Assembly (NCBI GenBank): GCA_020445745.1
Contig: JAGRGB010000180.1
Location: 1 to 56,895 of the forward strand
Source of the DNA: Rhodocyclaceae bacterium
GTDB lineage: Bacteria; Pseudomonadota; Gammaproteobacteria; Burkholderiales; Rhodocyclaceae
Direction of reading: 5' to 3'
Length of the DNA stretch: 56,895 nt
Positions within the stretch are counted from its first letter, which is position 1. Each line of letters opens with the position of its first letter. The notes under the pieces are model-generated. The model saw only the letters and a list, made by a program, of their open reading frames with translations. It was not told where the DNA came from and ran no database searches. Below, in pieces: positions 34,572 through 43,209 of this stretch. Position numbers and translations under genes: made by a program.

Positions 34572-35381
34572 ATGCCCGTCGATCACTACGAGAATTTTCC
34601 GGTTGCCTCCATGCTGCTGCCGGCTCGCCTGCGTGAGCCGGTCGAGGCGATCTACGCGTTCGCGCGCTCGGCCGACGACATCGCCGACGAGGGCGACGCC
34701 GAAGCCGGCGCGCGTCTCGCCGGACTCGATGCCTACCGCCGCCAGCTCGACGCGATCGAAGGCGGTGGCGAACTGTCGGAGCCGATGTTCCTGCGACTGG
34801 CGCGCGCGGTGCATGGCTGGGACCTGCCGTTGCCGCTGTTGCGCGACCTGCTCGACGCCTTCGCCCAGGATGTCGTCAAGACCCGCTATCGCGACTTCGA
34901 CGAACTGCTCGACTACTGCCGGCGCTCCGCCAATCCGGTGGGGCGGCTGCTGCTGCGCCTCTACCGTGCCGAGAGCGCGCGCAACCTGCGCGACTCCGAC
35001 GCGATCTGCAGCGCGCTGCAGCTGATCAACTTCTGGCAGGACATCGCGGTGGACTGGCGCAAGGCGCGCATCTACCTGCCGGCCGACAGCATGGCCCGCT
35101 TTGCCGTCGGCGAAGCCCACATCGCCGACGCACGGGTGGACGACGCATGGCGAGCGCTGCTCGGATTCGAGGTCGCGAGGGCGCGCGCGATGATGCTCGA
35201 CGGTGCGCCCCTCGCGCGTCGCCTGCCGGGCCGCATCGGCTGGGAGCTGCGGCTGGTGGTCGAGGGCGGGCTGCGCATTCTGGAACGGATCGAAGCGGTC
35301 GGATACGATGTATTCGGCCACCGGCCAAGCCTGGGCAGGGCCGACTGGGCCCGCCTGGTCTGGCGCGCGACAACTCGCTGA
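34572..35381 (+). CDS. hpnC: HpnC, squalene-synthase-like enzyme
   Basis: A 269-residue trans-isoprenyl diphosphate synthase fold protein. DHYENFPVASMLLP starts it. The first acidic motif is FARSADDIADEGD, the second INFWQDIAVDWRKARIYLP. HpnC, HpnD and HpnE together replace classical squalene synthase; HpnC turns presqualene diphosphate into hydroxysqualene. First gene of hpnCDE, 7 nt before hpnD. Confidence 0.93.
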   Translation: MPVDHYENFPVASMLLPARLREPVEAIYAFARSADDIADEGDAEAGARLAGLDAYRRQLDAIEGGGELSEPMFLRLARAVHGWDLPLPLLRDLLDAFAQDVVKTRYRDFDELLDYCRRSANPVGRLLLRLYRAESARNLRDSDAICSALQLINFWQDIAVDWRKARIYLPADSMARFAVGEAHIADARVDDAWRALLGFEVARARAMMLDGAPLARRLPGRIGWELRLVVEGGLRILERIEAVGYDVFGHRPSLGRADWARLVWRATTR

Positions 35382-35388
35382 ACCCGAC

Positions 35389-36222
35389 ATGGATCCACAT
35401 CAGTACTGCCAGGACAAGGCAGCCGCCAGCGGCTCCAGCTTCTATTACAGTTTCCTCTTCCTGCCCCCGGACCGGCGTCGCGCGATCACGGCGCTGTACG
35501 CCTTCTGCCGCGAAGTCGACGACGTCGTGGACGAATGCCACGATCCGTCTATCGCCCAGAGCAAGCTCGACTGGTGGCGCTGCGAGGTGAGCGAAATCGC
35601 CGATGGCCGACCCAGCCATCCGGTCGGCCAGGCGCTGGCCGAGGTCGCCCGCGATTTCGACCTGCCGGCCGAGCAGCTGCTGGAGATCATCGACGGCATG
35701 CAGATGGATCTGCAGCATCCGCGCTACGCCGATTTCCGCAGTCTGCAGCTCTACTGCTACCGCGTGGCCAGCGTGGTCGGGCTGCTGTCGGCGGGCATCT
35801 TCGGCTACCACGACCGCCAGACCCTGAAGTACGCCCATGACCTCGGCATGGCCTTCCAGCTCACCAACATCATCCGTGATGTCGGCGAGGACGCCCGCCG
35901 CGGACGCATCTACGTGCCGGTCGAGGACCTGCAGCGCTTCGGTGTCGCCGCCGAGGAACTGTTCGAGGCGCGCTACAGTCCGGCTTTCCACGAATTGATG
36001 GAATTCCAGTTCCAGCGGGCACAGGCCTTCTACCGCAAGGCCTTCGAACAGCTCCCGGCGGTCGATCGCAAGAGCCAGCGGCCCGGCCTGGTGATGGCGG
36101 CGATCTATCGCACCCTGCTCGACGAGATCCGCAGCGACGGCTTCAAGGTGCTCGACCGTCGCACCTCCCTGACCCCGCTTCGCAAGATCTGGCTCGCCGG
36201 CACGACCTGGATCCGGGCATGA
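35389..36222 (+). CDS. hpnD: Presqualene diphosphate synthase HpnD
   Basis: A 277-residue homologue of squalene/phytoene synthase. It begins QYCQDKAAASGSSFYYSFLFLP. The acidic motifs are YAFCREVDDVVDEC and LTNIIRDVGEDARRGRIYVP. It condenses two farnesyl diphosphates to presqualene diphosphate. The stop overlaps the hpnE ATG by 4 nt (36219-36222). Order and spacing make the hpnCDE assignment secure. Confidence 0.95.
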   Translation: MDPHQYCQDKAAASGSSFYYSFLFLPPDRRRAITALYAFCREVDDVVDECHDPSIAQSKLDWWRCEVSEIADGRPSHPVGQALAEVARDFDLPAEQLLEIIDGMQMDLQHPRYADFRSLQLYCYRVASVVGLLSAGIFGYHDRQTLKYAHDLGMAFQLTNIIRDVGEDARRGRIYVPVEDLQRFGVAAEELFEARYSPAFHELMEFQFQRAQAFYRKAFEQLPAVDRKSQRPGLVMAAIYRTLLDEIRSDGFKVLDRRTSLTPLRKIWLAGTTWIRA

Positions 36223-37514
36223 AGCCCGACGTCGCGGTGATCGGCGGCGGCTACGCCGGACTCGCTTGCGCGGTCGCGCTGGCCCGCTCCGAGCGCGTAC
36301 GGGTGACCGTGTTCGAGTCGGGGCGCGTACTCGGTGGCCGTGCGCGCGTCGTCACGCGCCACGATCCACCGGTGGACAACGGCCAGCACATCCTGATCGG
36401 CGCCTACACGCAGCTCCTGCAGACGATGCGTCAGGTCGGGGTGTCGCCAAAGCTGCTCGAGACCCTGCCGCTCACCATCGCCTACCCCGACGGCTTCGAA
36501 TTGCGCGCCGCGCGCCTGCCGGCACCGCTGCATCTGGCGGTCGGCCTGGCCCGTGCCCGCGGACTCGCGTGGTCCGACCGCCTCGCCGCCGCGCAACTGA
36601 TCCGCCGACTGCGTCGCCGCCACTGGCAGGTGTCGCCGGACAGGCCGGTGGCCGAAGTGTTGGACGATCTCGGCCAGACCCCGACGCTGCGCGCGCGGCT
36701 GTGGGAGCCCCTGTGCGTGGCGGCGCTGAACACGCCGGCAAGCGAGGCCTCGGCCCAGGTGTTCGCCAACGTGCTGCGTGACAGCCTCGCCGCCGGCAGC
36801 GCCGCGAGCGAATTGCTCATTCCGCGGGTAGACCTGTCCGAACTCTTCCCGGTGCCGGCGACCCGCTGGCTCGGTCGACGGGGCCACGACGTGCGCACTT
36901 CGGACGCGATCCGCGCGATCCGCGTCGAGGACGGCGTGTTCTGGCTCGATGGCGGGCCGAGCTGGGTCGGCTACGAGCAGGTGGTGGTCGCCACCGCACC
37001 CTATCACGCCGCGCCGCTGCTCGAACCGTTTGCGGCGCTGGCCGGAGTACGCGAATCGATCGAGGCGCTCGACCACCAGCCGATCACGACGGTCTATCTG
37101 CGCTACGAGAACTCACCCCTGTCCGGTCCACCGATGGTCGGTCTCGTCGACGGACCCGCCCAGTGGCTGTTCGACCGCGGCCGCCTGGGCGGCCCCCGCG
37201 GCCTGCTGGCGGCGGTTGTCAGTGCCCGCAGCCGCTACGACGAGCTGCCGCACGAAGCGCTGGAGCTGGCCGTCCGGCGGCAGCTCGAACGGGCTTTCGA
37301 ACGCCTGCCGATGCCCACCTGGATCCGCAGCATCGCCGAGCGGCGCGCCACCTTCTCGTGCCGCCCCGGCATCGCGCGGCCCGACAACCGCACGCCGTTG
37401 GCGGGCCTGTGGCTGGCCGGCGACTACACGCGCGGCCCCTATCCGGCGACCCTGGAAGGCGCGGTACGCAGCGGCCTCGCCGCTGCCCGTGGTGTGCTGG
37501 CCTCGCTCGACTGA
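36219..37514 (+). CDS. hpnE: Hydroxysqualene dehydroxylase HpnE
   Basis: A 431-residue flavin amine-oxidase-fold protein. The FAD loop is VAVIGGGYAGLACAVALA (5-22), then ESGRVLGGRA and DNGQHILIGAY. The C-terminal FAD motif is GLWLAGDYTRGPYPATLEGAVRSG. HpnE reduces hydroxysqualene to squalene, the precursor of hopanoids or sterol-like lipids. No squalene-hopene cyclase gene is in this window. Last gene of the operon, convergent with the hemerythrin gene 12 nt away. Confidence 0.95.
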   Translation: MKPDVAVIGGGYAGLACAVALARSERVRVTVFESGRVLGGRARVVTRHDPPVDNGQHILIGAYTQLLQTMRQVGVSPKLLETLPLTIAYPDGFELRAARLPAPLHLAVGLARARGLAWSDRLAAAQLIRRLRRRHWQVSPDRPVAEVLDDLGQTPTLRARLWEPLCVAALNTPASEASAQVFANVLRDSLAAGSAASELLIPRVDLSELFPVPATRWLGRRGHDVRTSDAIRAIRVEDGVFWLDGGPSWVGYEQVVVATAPYHAAPLLEPFAALAGVRESIEALDHQPITTVYLRYENSPLSGPPMVGLVDGPAQWLFDRGRLGGPRGLLAAVVSARSRYDELPHEALELAVRRQLERAFERLPMPTWIRSIAERRATFSCRPGIARPDNRTPLAGLWLAGDYTRGPYPATLEGAVRSGLAAARGVLASLD

Positions 37515-37526
37515 GCTGGCCGCGGT

Positions 37527-37934
37527 TCAGGCCGGCTGCCGTTCCTTGCCGAGCAGACTCGCCAGGTGCTTGTCGGTGCCGGTGATGTGCACCAGCAGCC
37601 AGTCCTTCAGGAAATCGAGCAATTCCTGGGGTTCGATGTCGCCGCGATCACACTGGGCCTCGAACTCGCGCACCACCTGCAGCAGGCGTGCATGATTGCT
37701 CTTGTGGGCCAGCGCGGCCTCGGCGGGGATATGCACCATCAATGCTTCTTCGCTGCGGAAGTGGTAGCGCGTGTATTCGATCAATTCCCGGATCACCGGC
37801 GCGGTGATCGCCTCTCCCTCCCCGGCCTGGATTGCTTCATGGAGGCGATTGAGAATCGCCAGCAGCACGGTGTGCTGAGCGTCGATCTCCATGTGGCCGG
37901 TGGCCATCGAAGCGTTCCATTCAATCAGCGGCAT
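37527..37934 (-). CDS. Bacteriohemerythrin
   Basis: A 135-residue protein with all diiron ligands recognisable: His in HMEIDAQH (two), YHFRSEEALM (His and Glu), HKSNH (His and His), and HITGTDKH (His and Asp). These non-haem diiron proteins bind O2 reversibly or sense it. MPLIEWN is the conserved start with GAGG about 9 nt upstream. The frame is open further upstream but not conserved-looking. Single gene. Confidence 0.93.
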   Translation of the reverse strand: MPLIEWNASMATGHMEIDAQHTVLLAILNRLHEAIQAGEGEAITAPVIRELIEYTRYHFRSEEALMVHIPAEAALAHKSNHARLLQVVREFEAQCDRGDIEPQELLDFLKDWLLVHITGTDKHLASLLGKERQPA

Positions 37935-38099
37935 GGGAAGAACCTCGTTCGAGTAGGGTCGCGCAGCTGCGGCCACCACGCAGGCCGGCGTCGATACCGG
38001 CCCGGATAGCCTACATTCCCATTCCAGCACGCGACGAAAATTTTCGATACATGGTCGGTGCACAAGCTTGATCGGTCTCAAAGTCCGACCACGCGGCCG

Positions 38100-38795
38100 T
38101 CACGCGGCGACGCTCTCCGACAGCCGGCCGGCATGCATCCGGAGCTGACGCCCGCAACGGGCCGCCAGCGCCTCGTCGTGGGTCACCAGCAGCAGGGTCG
38201 TGCCGTGCTCGCGGTTGAGCGAGAACAGCAGATCGATGATCGACGCGCCGGTGGCCGCATCGAGGTTCCCGGTGGGCTCGTCGGCAAGCAGCAGCGCGGG
38301 GTGCGGCACGAAGGCCCGCGCCAGGGCGACCCGCTGCTGCTCGCCCCCGGAGAGCTGACGCGGATAATGGCTGCGGCGCTCACCGAGGCCGACCCGCTCC
38401 AGCCACTGCCGGGCCTGGCCGCCGGCCGACGCCACGCCGGCCAGCTCGAGCGGCAGCATCACGTTCTCCAGGGCGGTCAGCGCCGGCAGCAGCTGGAACG
38501 ACTGGAACACGAACCCGATCTTGTCGCCGCGCAGCGCCGCGCGCTCGTCCTCGCCGAGGGCGAACAGCGACTGGCCGTCGATCAGCACCTCACCGCTGCT
38601 CGGCGCATCGAGGCCGGCGAGCAGGCCCAGCAAGGTAGACTTTCCGGAGCCGGAAGCACCCACGATCGCCACCGATTCGCCGGCGCCCACGGCGAAACTG
38701 ACATCGTCGAGAATGGTCAGTGCCTGGGGGCTGCCCGCCACGTCGACCCGCCGACCGAGGGCGCGCGCCTCGATCACTGCCCTGGAGAATGTCAT
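38100..38795 (-). CDS. ABC transporter ATP-binding protein, YbbA/LolD group
   Basis: A 231-residue ATPase. Walker A is GASGSGKS (46-53), Q-loop FVFQSFQLLP, signature LSGGEQQR, Walker B ALLLADEPTGNLD, H-loop VTHDE. The LolD/MacB-type insertion pattern (GEDERAALRGDKIG) places it with YbbA, whose gene neighbours tesA in E. coli as well. The cognate permease is not next to it here. The start ATG (38793-38795) is shared in a CATG with the divergent esterase gene; MDCSKG at 38813 is an alternative start. Confidence 0.9.
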   Translation of the reverse strand: MTFSRAVIEARALGRRVDVAGSPQALTILDDVSFAVGAGESVAIVGASGSGKSTLLGLLAGLDAPSSGEVLIDGQSLFALGEDERAALRGDKIGFVFQSFQLLPALTALENVMLPLELAGVASAGGQARQWLERVGLGERRSHYPRQLSGGEQQRVALARAFVPHPALLLADEPTGNLDAATGASIIDLLFSLNREHGTTLLLVTHDEALAARCGRQLRMHAGRLSESVAA

Positions 38796-39411
38796 GCCCT
38801 TGCTGCAGTCCATCGTCTCAATATGCCTCGTGTTGGTCGTCGGCATCGGACATGCCGCCGACATCCTGGTGTGGGGCGACAGCCTGTCCGCCGGCTATCG
38901 CCTGCGGGCGGACCAGTCGTGGCCCAGCCTGCTGCAGAGCCGCCTCGAAGCCGAGGGCTTCGACGGGCGGGTCGTCAACGGCAGCGTCAGCGGCGAAACC
39001 ACGGCCGGCGGACGGTCGCGACTGCGGCCGGCGCTCGAGCGTCATCGGCCCGACGTGCTGATCCTCGCCCTCGGCGCCAATGACGGCCTGCGCGGCCTGC
39101 CACCGCTGCTGATGCGCGACAACCTGGCGGGGATGATCGATGCCGCCCACGCCGCCGGCGCCCGCGTGCTGCTGGTCGGCATGCGGCTGCCACCGAACTA
39201 TGGCCCGGTCTACGCCGCCAAGTTCCGGGACAGCTTCAGCGCGGTCGCCGATGATCGCCACGTCGCCCTGCTGCCCTTCCTGCTCGAGCCGATCGCCCTC
39301 GACCCCGGAGCGTTCCTCGAAGACGGTCTTCATCCGACCGCCGAAGCCCAGCCGGCGATCCTCGACCACGTCTGGCGGGCGCTGCGCCCCCTGCTCGATC
39401 GCCGGAGCTGA
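38794..39411 (+). CDS. tesA: Periplasmic GDSL lysophospholipase/thioesterase, TesA type
   Basis: A 205-residue SGNH hydrolase with a signal peptide (1-22). Block I WGDSLSAGYRL has the catalytic Ser30, block II is NGSVSGETTAGG, block III LGANDGLRG, and block V EDGLHPTAEAQ supplies Asp and His. It hydrolyses acyl-CoA, lysophospholipids or arylesters in the periplasm. GGAG at 38784-38787, 6 nt before the ATG, supports the start. Confidence 0.93.
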   Translation: MPLLQSIVSICLVLVVGIGHAADILVWGDSLSAGYRLRADQSWPSLLQSRLEAEGFDGRVVNGSVSGETTAGGRSRLRPALERHRPDVLILALGANDGLRGLPPLLMRDNLAGMIDAAHAAGARVLLVGMRLPPNYGPVYAAKFRDSFSAVADDRHVALLPFLLEPIALDPGAFLEDGLHPTAEAQPAILDHVWRALRPLLDRRS

Positions 39412-39433
39412 GCGGCGGCGGGCGGATGACCCC

Positions 39434-40474
39434 TCAGCGCACGACGATGGCCGGCTCGCCGGCCGCCAGGCAACCAATCTGGGCGACGTCGTCGAAGCCC
39501 TCGTCGTGGAACACGTGGCAGACATCGCGCACGGCATCGGCCGCGCAACTCACCAGCAGGCCGCCACTGGTCTGTGGATCGGTGAGCAAGGTGCGCAGGT
39601 GCGACGGCAGCGCCGCGGCAATCTCGACCTGCCCACCGTAGCCCGCCCAGTTGCGGGCCGAGGCGCCGGTCGCCACGCCTTCGCGGGCGAAGCGCTCAGC
39701 AACCGGAATCAGCGGCAAGGCACCGGCCTCGAGTTCGGCGGACAGGCGGGAAGCGCGACAGATCTCGAGCAGATGCCCGGCCAGCCCGAAGCCGGTCACG
39801 TCAGTCATCGCATGGACACCGCCGATCTGCGCCAGGCGCGGCCCCGGGGTATTCAGGCGGGTGGTATGGCGCAGCATCTCGCGGTAGCCGTCGGCGTCGA
39901 GCAGACCCTTCTTCAGCGCCGCACTGAGCACGCCGACGCCGAGCGGCTTGCCGAGCAGCAGCCGGTCGCCGGCAAGCCCGGCGTCGTTGCGCCGGACCCG
40001 GGCCGGATCGACGACACCGAGTGCCACCAGACCGTAGATCGGTTCGAGCACGTCGATCGAGTGTCCGCCGGCAATCGGGATGCCGGCATCGCGACACACC
40101 GCGGCGCCGCCCTCGAGGATGCGGCCGATGACCTCGCCGGGCAGCTTATCCAGCGGCATGCCGACCACCGCCAGCGCCATAATCGGCGTCGCCCCCATCG
40201 CATAGACATCGGAGATCGCATTGGTCGCGGCGATCCGGCCGAAGTCGAACGGGTCGTCGACGATCGGCGTGAAGAAATCGGTGGTGGCGACGATCGCCTG
40301 GCGCTCGTTGAGCTGGTAGACCGCCGCGTCGTCGGCATTCTCGGCACCGACCAGCAATTGCGGCGGCACCGCGCCGGCCGGCGCGCGGGAAAGAAGATCG
40401 GCAAGCACCGCCGGCGCGATTTTGCAGCCGCATCCGCCGCCGTGGGAAAATTGCGTGAGTCTGATGGAATCCAT
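39434..40474 (-). CDS. selD: Selenide, water dikinase SelD
   Basis: A 346-residue enzyme that makes selenophosphate from selenide and ATP. HGGGCGCKI carries Cys15, at the catalytic position that is Cys or Sec in the family, and Lys18. TTDFFTPIVDDPFDFGRIAATNAISDVYAMG binds Mg-ATP, and TDPQTSGGLL lies near the C-terminus. All residues needed for activity look present. It is divergent from mnmH with 58 nt between start codons, so the selenium use visible here is tRNA 2-selenouridine formation. Confidence 0.95.
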   Translation of the reverse strand: MDSIRLTQFSHGGGCGCKIAPAVLADLLSRAPAGAVPPQLLVGAENADDAAVYQLNERQAIVATTDFFTPIVDDPFDFGRIAATNAISDVYAMGATPIMALAVVGMPLDKLPGEVIGRILEGGAAVCRDAGIPIAGGHSIDVLEPIYGLVALGVVDPARVRRNDAGLAGDRLLLGKPLGVGVLSAALKKGLLDADGYREMLRHTTRLNTPGPRLAQIGGVHAMTDVTGFGLAGHLLEICRASRLSAELEAGALPLIPVAERFAREGVATGASARNWAGYGGQVEIAAALPSHLRTLLTDPQTSGGLLVSCAADAVRDVCHVFHDEGFDDVAQIGCLAAGEPAIVVR

Positions 40475-40532
40475 GGCAGTCGCCGCCACAGCCGGCGGCC
40501 CCGAAAACTTCGCCCGAGCGGGCAGGAATGGC

Positions 40533-41606
40533 ATGAGCAAAGGCGTCGCGACCGTAGCACAGGTGGACGAGTTTGACGAGATCATCGACGTGCGCTCGCC
40601 GGCCGAGTTCGCCGAGGACGCGATTCCCGGCGCGATCAACTGCCCGGTGCTGGACGACGACGAACGTGCCCGCGTCGGAACCCTGTACAAGCAGGTCTCG
40701 CCGTTCGACGCCCGGCGCGTCGGCGGCGCCCTGGTGGCGAGGAACATCGCAAGGCATCTCGAGGCCCGTTTCCTCGACCGGCCGCGCAGCTGGCGCCCGC
40801 TGGTCTACTGCTGGCGGGGCGGTCAGCGCAGCGGCTCGATGACGAGCTGGATGCGGATGATCGGATGGGACGCCTGCCAGCTCGATGGCGGGTACAAGGC
40901 CTGGCGCCGGCACGCGGTACAGCAAGTCGACGAGTTCGCGGGCGGCTTCGATTGGCGCGTGGTGTGTGGCGCCACCGGCAGCGGCAAGACCCGGCTGCTG
41001 GAGGCGCTAGCCGCCGCGGGCGCCCAGACCCTGGATCTCGAAGGCCTCGCCTGTCACAAGGGCTCGGTGCTCGGCGCCCTGCCCGGCCAGCCGCAACCAT
41101 CGCAGAAGCGCTTCGAGTCCGGCATCTGGTCGCAGTTGCGCGCACTCGATCGGCAACTGCCGGTGTTCGTCGAAGCCGAGAGCAAGAAGATCGGCCGCCT
41201 GCACGTGCCCGACGCCCTGATCGAGGCGATGCGCGACAGCCCCTGCGTGGCGATCGATGCCACCCGCCGCGCGCGGCTCGAGTTCCTGCTGCGCGACTAC
41301 GCCTACCTGGGCGACGATCCGCAGGACCTCGCGTTCCGTCTGTCCTGCCTGAAGAGCCTGCAGAGCAACGAAACCCTCGAGCGCTGGTGCGAACTGGCAA
41401 GACGACGCGAGTTGCCGACCCTGTTCGCCGAGTTGATCGACCAGCACTACGACCCGCTCTACCAGCGCAGCCAGAACCGCAACTACCGACGCTTCGCCGA
41501 GGCGCGCAGTTACCCTTGCGACGACCTCAGGCCGGCGGGCCTCGCAGAGCTGGCCGGCCGCGTCCTCGCCGATTCGGGCAGCGCCGTCATCGGGCCGCGC
41601 CGCTGA
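40533..41606 (+). CDS. mnmH: tRNA 2-selenouridine synthase
   Basis: A 357-residue protein with an N-terminal rhodanese domain (1-135, catalytic Cys93 in VYCWRGGQRS) and a P-loop domain (GATGSGKT, 146-153) with HKGSVLG and FVEAESKKIG. It geranylates and then selenates 2-thiouridine at the tRNA wobble position, using selenophosphate from SelD. The start MSKGVATV at 40533 has AGGA upstream; a longer form from 40464 would overlap the selD start. Confidence 0.95.
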   Translation: MSKGVATVAQVDEFDEIIDVRSPAEFAEDAIPGAINCPVLDDDERARVGTLYKQVSPFDARRVGGALVARNIARHLEARFLDRPRSWRPLVYCWRGGQRSGSMTSWMRMIGWDACQLDGGYKAWRRHAVQQVDEFAGGFDWRVVCGATGSGKTRLLEALAAAGAQTLDLEGLACHKGSVLGALPGQPQPSQKRFESGIWSQLRALDRQLPVFVEAESKKIGRLHVPDALIEAMRDSPCVAIDATRRARLEFLLRDYAYLGDDPQDLAFRLSCLKSLQSNETLERWCELARRRELPTLFAELIDQHYDPLYQRSQNRNYRRFAEARSYPCDDLRPAGLAELAGRVLADSGSAVIGPRR

Positions 41607-41687
41607 CCATCGCGGCGGCGCCGGCCTCCGGGCGATGCGGGCCACGGCGGTATCGCGCCGCGGCGGCCGGTCGCCCGGTGACGAACG

Positions 41688-42428
41688 TCAGTTCAGCACC
41701 AGACGGGCGTTCAAGGGCTGCACCGGCCGGTTGTTCGGCCCGTTCATGAGCCGTGCCAGAGTCTCGCGCTGGCCCGCTGACATCGTCATCGTCTGCTTCA
41801 TCACCAGCCAGCGCACCCCTTCCGAGCACGGCGGCGTGGTCAGCGAGCCGCTGTATTCATAGTGTTCGCGCTCGGCAGGCAGCAACGCGGCGATCGCACT
41901 GGCGGCCTGCAGCGGCAGGCGCTTGCCGGCGCGATCCGGCAGTTGCGGGTCGAGCGCGGTGAGCGCCGGGCTGCTGGCGCCATCGTCGAACAACACCGCG
42001 ACGACGGCCAGGTTGCCGTCCGCGTCGGCATGCACGAAATGCGCTTCGGCGGCGAAGCTCTTGCCGTCGATGCGGTTCTCGCTCGGGGTGTGGAAATGCA
42101 CCTGCTTCAGCAAGTAGCTACGGCCGCCCACTTTGATCGAGCTGCCGGGCGCGATATTGACCTGGACGGTGTGGCCGTTGTTGACGATGTCGCTGGTTTC
42201 CAGCGGATAGTCGAACTCGATCGCACCCAGCTCCGCCTGCACCGGTGCGACCAGATCCACCGGCGACTGATTGCGCCCCATCCCGCACATCGCGAAATCC
42301 TTCGACAAATCTGCCCAGTGATCGGGCCCGCCGTGGCCGTCGTAGGCCCAGTGAATGCCATCCTCCGCGAGACACGGGGCGGCGATCGACAGCGAAAGGG
42401 AAAGCAGCAGGGGGGCGGCTTTGCGCAT
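41688..42428 (-). CDS. Alpha-class carbonic anhydrase, periplasmic
   Basis: A 246-residue enzyme. Signal peptide 1-21 (ending CLA), then HWAYDG and QSPVDL. Zinc ligands are His111, His113 (QVHFHTPSE) and His130 (EAHFVH). YSGSLTTPPCSEGV is the substrate-pocket loop, and Cys48 probably pairs with the Cys in it. It interconverts CO2 and bicarbonate in the periplasm. GGAG (minus strand, 42435-42438) precedes the ATG by 6 nt. The upstream region has three dyads including a perfect FNR-type box. Confidence 0.95.
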   Translation of the reverse strand: MRKAAPLLLSLSLSIAAPCLAEDGIHWAYDGHGGPDHWADLSKDFAMCGMGRNQSPVDLVAPVQAELGAIEFDYPLETSDIVNNGHTVQVNIAPGSSIKVGGRSYLLKQVHFHTPSENRIDGKSFAAEAHFVHADADGNLAVVAVLFDDGASSPALTALDPQLPDRAGKRLPLQAASAIAALLPAEREHYEYSGSLTTPPCSEGVRWLVMKQTMTMSAGQRETLARLMNGPNNRPVQPLNARLVLN

Positions 42429-42468
42429 CAATGTCTCCAGTTATGGTGTGAAGTAAATAGTATGAAGT

Positions 42469-42485
42469 ATATTGATACACAATAT
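42469..42485. promoter_or_regulatory. Dyad ATATTG-N5-CAATAT upstream of the alpha carbonic anhydrase gene
   Basis: Perfect 6-bp arms (42469-42474 and 42480-42485) enclose GATAC. The left part contains TTGAT, one half of an FNR-type site. It lies 41-57 nt before the start codon; on the minus strand TATACT overlaps it as a -10 candidate, so it could act as a repressor site. Confidence 0.5.
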
Positions 42486-42487
42486 GC

Positions 42488-42508
42488 TGCATGGCAGCAT
42501 GCCATGCA
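42488..42508. promoter_or_regulatory. Perfect 9-bp dyad upstream of the alpha carbonic anhydrase gene
   Basis: TGCATGGCA (42488-42496), GCA, TGCCATGCA (42500-42508). It lies between the other two dyads, 60-80 nt before the start. No known regulator is assigned. Confidence 0.5.
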
Positions 42509-42527
42509 ATGGCGATGGCAGCAAAGG

Positions 42528-42541
42528 TTGATACGGATCAA
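42528..42541. promoter_or_regulatory. FNR/CRP-type box TTGAT-N4-ATCAA
   Basis: TTGATACGGATCAA is a full match to the FNR/ANR consensus. Its centre is about 107 nt upstream of the carbonic anhydrase start codon. The only gene reading away from it nearby is the carbonic anhydrase gene, so oxygen-dependent control of that gene is likely. Confidence 0.65.
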
Positions 42542-42636
42542 TATTTTCCTGGCGCACCGGCGCGACGCATTGGCGTCCCGGCCTTCTCAGGACTTCGCCG
42601 CCACCCGCCATTGGCCGGCGGACAGCCGGGATCGGA

Positions 42637-43209
42637 TCAGGGGTGCACCGCGCCGGCCGACGGCAGGGACATCGTGGCCTCGCCCCGCAGCGCGCAGATG
42701 CGCTGGACCACCGCCGGCCTCGGCTGGGCGATCTCACCCTGCTCGAAGGCGACCACCGTGAACGCGCCGGCGGTGCGCGCGAGCAGTTCGCCCGGCTGCA
42801 GCAGGAAATCCGGGTTGCGCGGACTGCCGAAGCGCTCGTTGCCGACCATGAAGGTCTCGGCGATCAACAGCCCGCCCGCTGCGACGAGATCGAGCAGGGC
42901 GTCGAAACGCGGGCGGAACAGGTAGTTGGTCACCACCACCGCGACGTAGCGGCGGCCGCCGAAGGGCCACGGGCCGTCTTCGAGGTCGGCCTGCAGGGTG
43001 CGCAGCGAAGGCAATTCCTGCAGTCCGGCCAAGGCCGCCGCGTCGCGGTCGACGGCCTCGACCCGGTAGCCGCGGCCGGCCAGCCAGCGGGCGTGTCGTC
43101 CGCTGCCGCAGGCATAGTCGAGCACCGTGCCGCCGGGGACGATCAGCCCCGAGAAGCGCGTCACCCACGGCGACGGCAGGGCCTGGCCCGAATGGCCGGC
43201 GCCGGCCAT
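42637..43209 (-). CDS. Class-I SAM-dependent methyltransferase
   Basis: A 190-residue methyltransferase core. Motif I is VLDYACGSGRHARWLAGRG, followed by EAVDRD at the end of strand 2, QADLEDGPWPF, and VVVTNYLFRPRF. It resembles the small TehB-like methyltransferases. Its ATG overlaps the upstream dehydrogenase stop (TGATG at 43207-43211), so both are expressed together. Substrate unknown. Confidence 0.85.
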   Translation of the reverse strand: MAGAGHSGQALPSPWVTRFSGLIVPGGTVLDYACGSGRHARWLAGRGYRVEAVDRDAAALAGLQELPSLRTLQADLEDGPWPFGGRRYVAVVVTNYLFRPRFDALLDLVAAGGLLIAETFMVGNERFGSPRNPDFLLQPGELLARTAGAFTVVAFEQGEIAQPRPAVVQRICALRGEATMSLPSAGAVHP

